Of a stretch of 64,000 bases of DNA, positions 62,158 through 64,000 are shown one piece after another. This DNA comes from Pseudarthrobacter sp. Fe7. GTDB taxonomy: Bacteria > Actinomycetota > Actinomycetes > Actinomycetales > Micrococcaceae. How positions within the stretch are numbered: position 1 is the first letter of the stretch; each line of letters opens with the position of its first letter. The stretch lies in NCBI GenBank assembly GCA_024372495.1, contig CP099977.1:2356001-2420000 (forward strand), written 5' to 3'. The translations under genes and the position numbers were made by a program. The notes under the pieces are model-generated. The model was not told the DNA's origin. It was given only the letters and a program-made list of their open reading frames with translations, and ran no database searches.

Positions 62158-62896
62158 GTGGCAAAGGCAGCACCGGCGGAACAGTTGAAGTTGCTCGAAC
62201 TGCAGGGCCTTGACGCCAGGCTAAAGGGCCTCACCAACCGCCGCCGCACGCTGGAAAACGATCCCCGCATCAAGGACCTCGAGGCCGCCCTGTCCGTCGC
62301 CAACGGCGAACTGGGCGCGGCCAAGGTGGCCGTGCACGACGCCGAAGCCGCGCTCAAGAGGGCGGAGGCCGACGTCGAACAGGTTGCTTCCCGGATCGAA
62401 CGCGACGAAGCACGGCTCAACAGCGGCACCGGCCTGTCCAAGGACCTGGTGGCACTGCAAAAGGACATCGCGTCGCTGAACAAGCGGCGCTCCGACCTGG
62501 AGGACGCGGAGCCTGGAGGTCATGGAGCGGCTGGATGCCCTGCGGGAGCGCCAGGCGGCCCAGCAGCAGATCGTCGATGACATCCAGGGGTCCTTTGGAA
62601 CCATCAGGGCCGAGCTGGATGAAGCCCTCGCCGAAGTGGAAACAGAAGCGGCAGGTGTTCGCCTCCAGCGTGCCGAATTTGCCGAAGGCCTCGATACGGG
62701 CCTGGTGGCGGTCTACGAAAAGACACTGGCCAAGCGTGGAGTCGGTGCGGCGCGGCTCTTCCACGGCACCTCGGAAGCCTCAGGCATGAAGCTCAGCCCG
62801 GGCGACCTCGCCGAGATCAAGGCAGCTTCCGCGGACGACATCGTTTTTTGCCCGGATTCAGGCGCCATCCTGGTCCGCTCGGACGAATGGTCCTGA
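62158..62896 (+). CDS. Coiled-coil protein of the C4 zinc-ribbon (CT398/DUF164-like) family with decayed ribbon (one apparent frameshift)
   Basis: It starts at GTG 62158 (AKAAPAEQLKLLELQGLDARLKGL). Two long antiparallel helices take up residues ~1-180. The frame breaks at 62512 (GAGCCTGG for GAGCTGG), and correction gives 245 residues. The family normally ends in a ribbon with two CxxC pairs. Here the matching end reads LFHGTSEASGMKL ... DDIVFCPDSGAILVR, with only one cysteine left. The fold is therefore probably kept without zinc. Function unknown. Confidence 0.85.
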
Positions 62897-62908
62897 CGGT
62901 CCCGGAAA

Positions 62909-63672
62909 TCAGCCCGGGAGGATAATGTCCAGGGCGTGCGGCCTGCGGGCCGTGCCCGGGACCAGTTCCGCTTCCCACTTTTCACGTGCAGCCTTCAGCA
63001 GGTCCGGCGCCGAAACCGGGGCCTTTCCGCGGCGCACCAGCAGGTGCCGTGCCAGTTCGCCGCGGGTGTGCTTGGCGAAGTGGCTGACCACTTTGCGCAC
63101 GCTGCCGCTCTCGGTGAAGACGTTTACGGAGACGGTCTGTTCCGGGGCGGTGCCCATGCGGCAGCATAAGTGCTGGACCGGCAGTCGACCAGAAGGTGCC
63201 CCCGGGACGCGGAGCCCAGGGCGTCGCCCAGCTGCGCCTTCCAGAACGGAGCCAGCCGGCCGACATCGGGAAGGGCCGTAGCCATGGACAGCCGGTACGC
63301 GGGCACGCTGTCGCCAAAGCGAAGGGCCCCCCACAGCGCCGACACCACCAGGATGGAGGCGTCCGCCTTGCGCCGCTGGACGGGCGTGAGGCTCCGGTAT
63401 CCCAACGCGTCATACAGGACGCCCGAGTAGATGCTGTGCGCCGGGGCTGCTGGCTCGGCGTGCAGGCGGGTATTGCGTTCGACGTCGGCACGCAGCGATG
63501 CGCCCACGCCCAGCAGGGCAAGGGCATCCTCGTGTGCACTGACCGTTCCCAGTGCCTCGAGGACCTTGGCGCGGTACGGGTTGAGCTCAGGGAAGCCGAG
63601 GGAGGGCCAGTCGACGGCGGGCCCGCGGAGCGCGGGGGTCTTGCCTTCGGACGGGGGAAGCAAAATCAGCAC
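62909..63672 (-). CDS. yaaA: Peroxide stress protein YaaA/DUF328 (one apparent frameshift)
   Basis: It starts at ATG 63672 (LILLPPSEGKTPAL). It has the YaaA features YSGVLYDALGY, LVVSALWGALRFGDSVPAYRLSM and HLLVDCRSSTYAAAW. The frame breaks at the C-run 63144-63147, and one more C leads into EQTVSVNVFTESGSVRKVVSHFAKHTRGELARHLL in pieces. The corrected length is 254 residues. In E. coli YaaA lowers intracellular iron under peroxide stress. It is convergent with the coiled-coil gene. Confidence 0.9.
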
Positions 63673-63721
63673 CGTCCGATCCTACCGGCGACAAAAGCGC
63701 CCGGCGGCGCCGGTAGACTGG

Positions 63722-64000
63722 GACGCGGATGGGACAGCCAGACGGCCGCGCGCCACGCATGTGGCTCGAGGAACGTCCGGGCTCCGCAGGGCAGGGTGGT
63801 GGGTAACGCCCACTCGGGGTAACCCGCAGGCCAGTGCCACAGAAAACAGACCGCCTGCATTTCCGGCTCCGGCCGGCAGGGCAGGTAAGGGTGAAACGGT
63901 GGTGTAAGAGACCACCAGCTTCCCGGGTGACCGGGAAGGCTAGGTAAACCCCACCCGGAGCAAGGCCAGACAGGACACGTTCGAGGGCTGCCCGCCCGAG
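63722..64000 (+). ncRNA. rnpB: RNase P RNA, bacterial type A, 3' end outside window
   Basis: Catalytic RNA for tRNA 5' maturation. Diagnostic conserved blocks appear in order: GAGGAACGTCCGGGCTCC (P4/CRI region), GCCACAGAAAACAGACCGCC, AGGGTGAAACGGTGG, TAAGAGACCACC and AAACCCCACCCGGAGCAAG. About 280 of an expected ~400 bases are present. A TAGACT just before the start may be its -10 box. Confidence 0.96.

Overview
The window is 64 kb of high-GC chromosome from an actinobacterium, most likely a Micrococcaceae member of the Arthrobacter/Pseudarthrobacter type. The evidence is the actinobacterial gene orders (rpsP-khpA-rimM-trmD-rplS-lepB-rnhB-DUF2469-yraN-comM-dprA-xerC; fabD-fabH-acpP-fabF beside aceE), the actinobacteria-restricted families DUF3145, DUF3052 and DUF2469, a homodimeric-type pyruvate dehydrogenase E1, and a fused oleBC gene as known from Micrococcus luteus. 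I see no prophage, insertion sequence or CRISPR array. The window looks like ordinary core chromosome with some accessory metabolism.

Layout: 1-10.1 kb holds thiL (cut at the left edge), a DAK2 protein, recG, rsmD, a spermidine-synthase-like gene coupled to an aminotransferase, coaD, a DUF177 gene with an odd start, rpmF, rnc and mutM. 10.1-14.8 kb is an oleA-oleBC-oleD operon for long-chain olefins, on the minus strand. 15-26.3 kb holds smc-ftsY, an MFS transporter, amtB-glnK with GlnR-like boxes, zwf and ffh. 26.3-31.7 kb holds a hydrolase, thiC with a TPP riboswitch, an amidohydrolase, a two-domain extradiol dioxygenase behind a palindromic operator, and an unknown gene. 32-41.7 kb is the ribosome, tRNA-modification and secretion block followed by competence and recombination genes. 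42-50.5 kb is the minus-strand fatty-acid block (fabD, fabH, acpP, fabF), a FasR-type regulator and aceE. 50.9-53.3 kb holds DUF3052, ahpE, a sirtuin, tRNA-Val and a small gene. 53.7-58.8 kb is a gluconate/idonate-type dehydrogenase operon with a GntR regulator and gnd. 58.9-64 kb holds cysE-cysK, msrA, a Nif3-like gene, a coiled-coil protein, yaaA and the 5' part of rnpB.

How the genes fit together: aceE makes acetyl-CoA, the fab genes extend it under a FasR-like regulator, and the ole genes can condense the resulting acyl chains into alkenes. zwf and gnd supply NADPH. amtB-glnK handles ammonium. ffh, ftsY and two signal peptidases cover protein export.

The most striking property is in the sequence itself. 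Eighteen genes, many of them essential, carry 31 apparent frameshifts that fall into two rules. In 22 cases an extra base sits inside a CAGCTC, GAGCTG or CAGCTG site, giving CAGGCT or AGCCTG. In 9 cases a short homopolymer is one base too short. Undoing these edits restores full-length family proteins, and every corrected gene length is divisible by three. I treat these genes as intact genes with sequence artefacts, not as pseudogenes.
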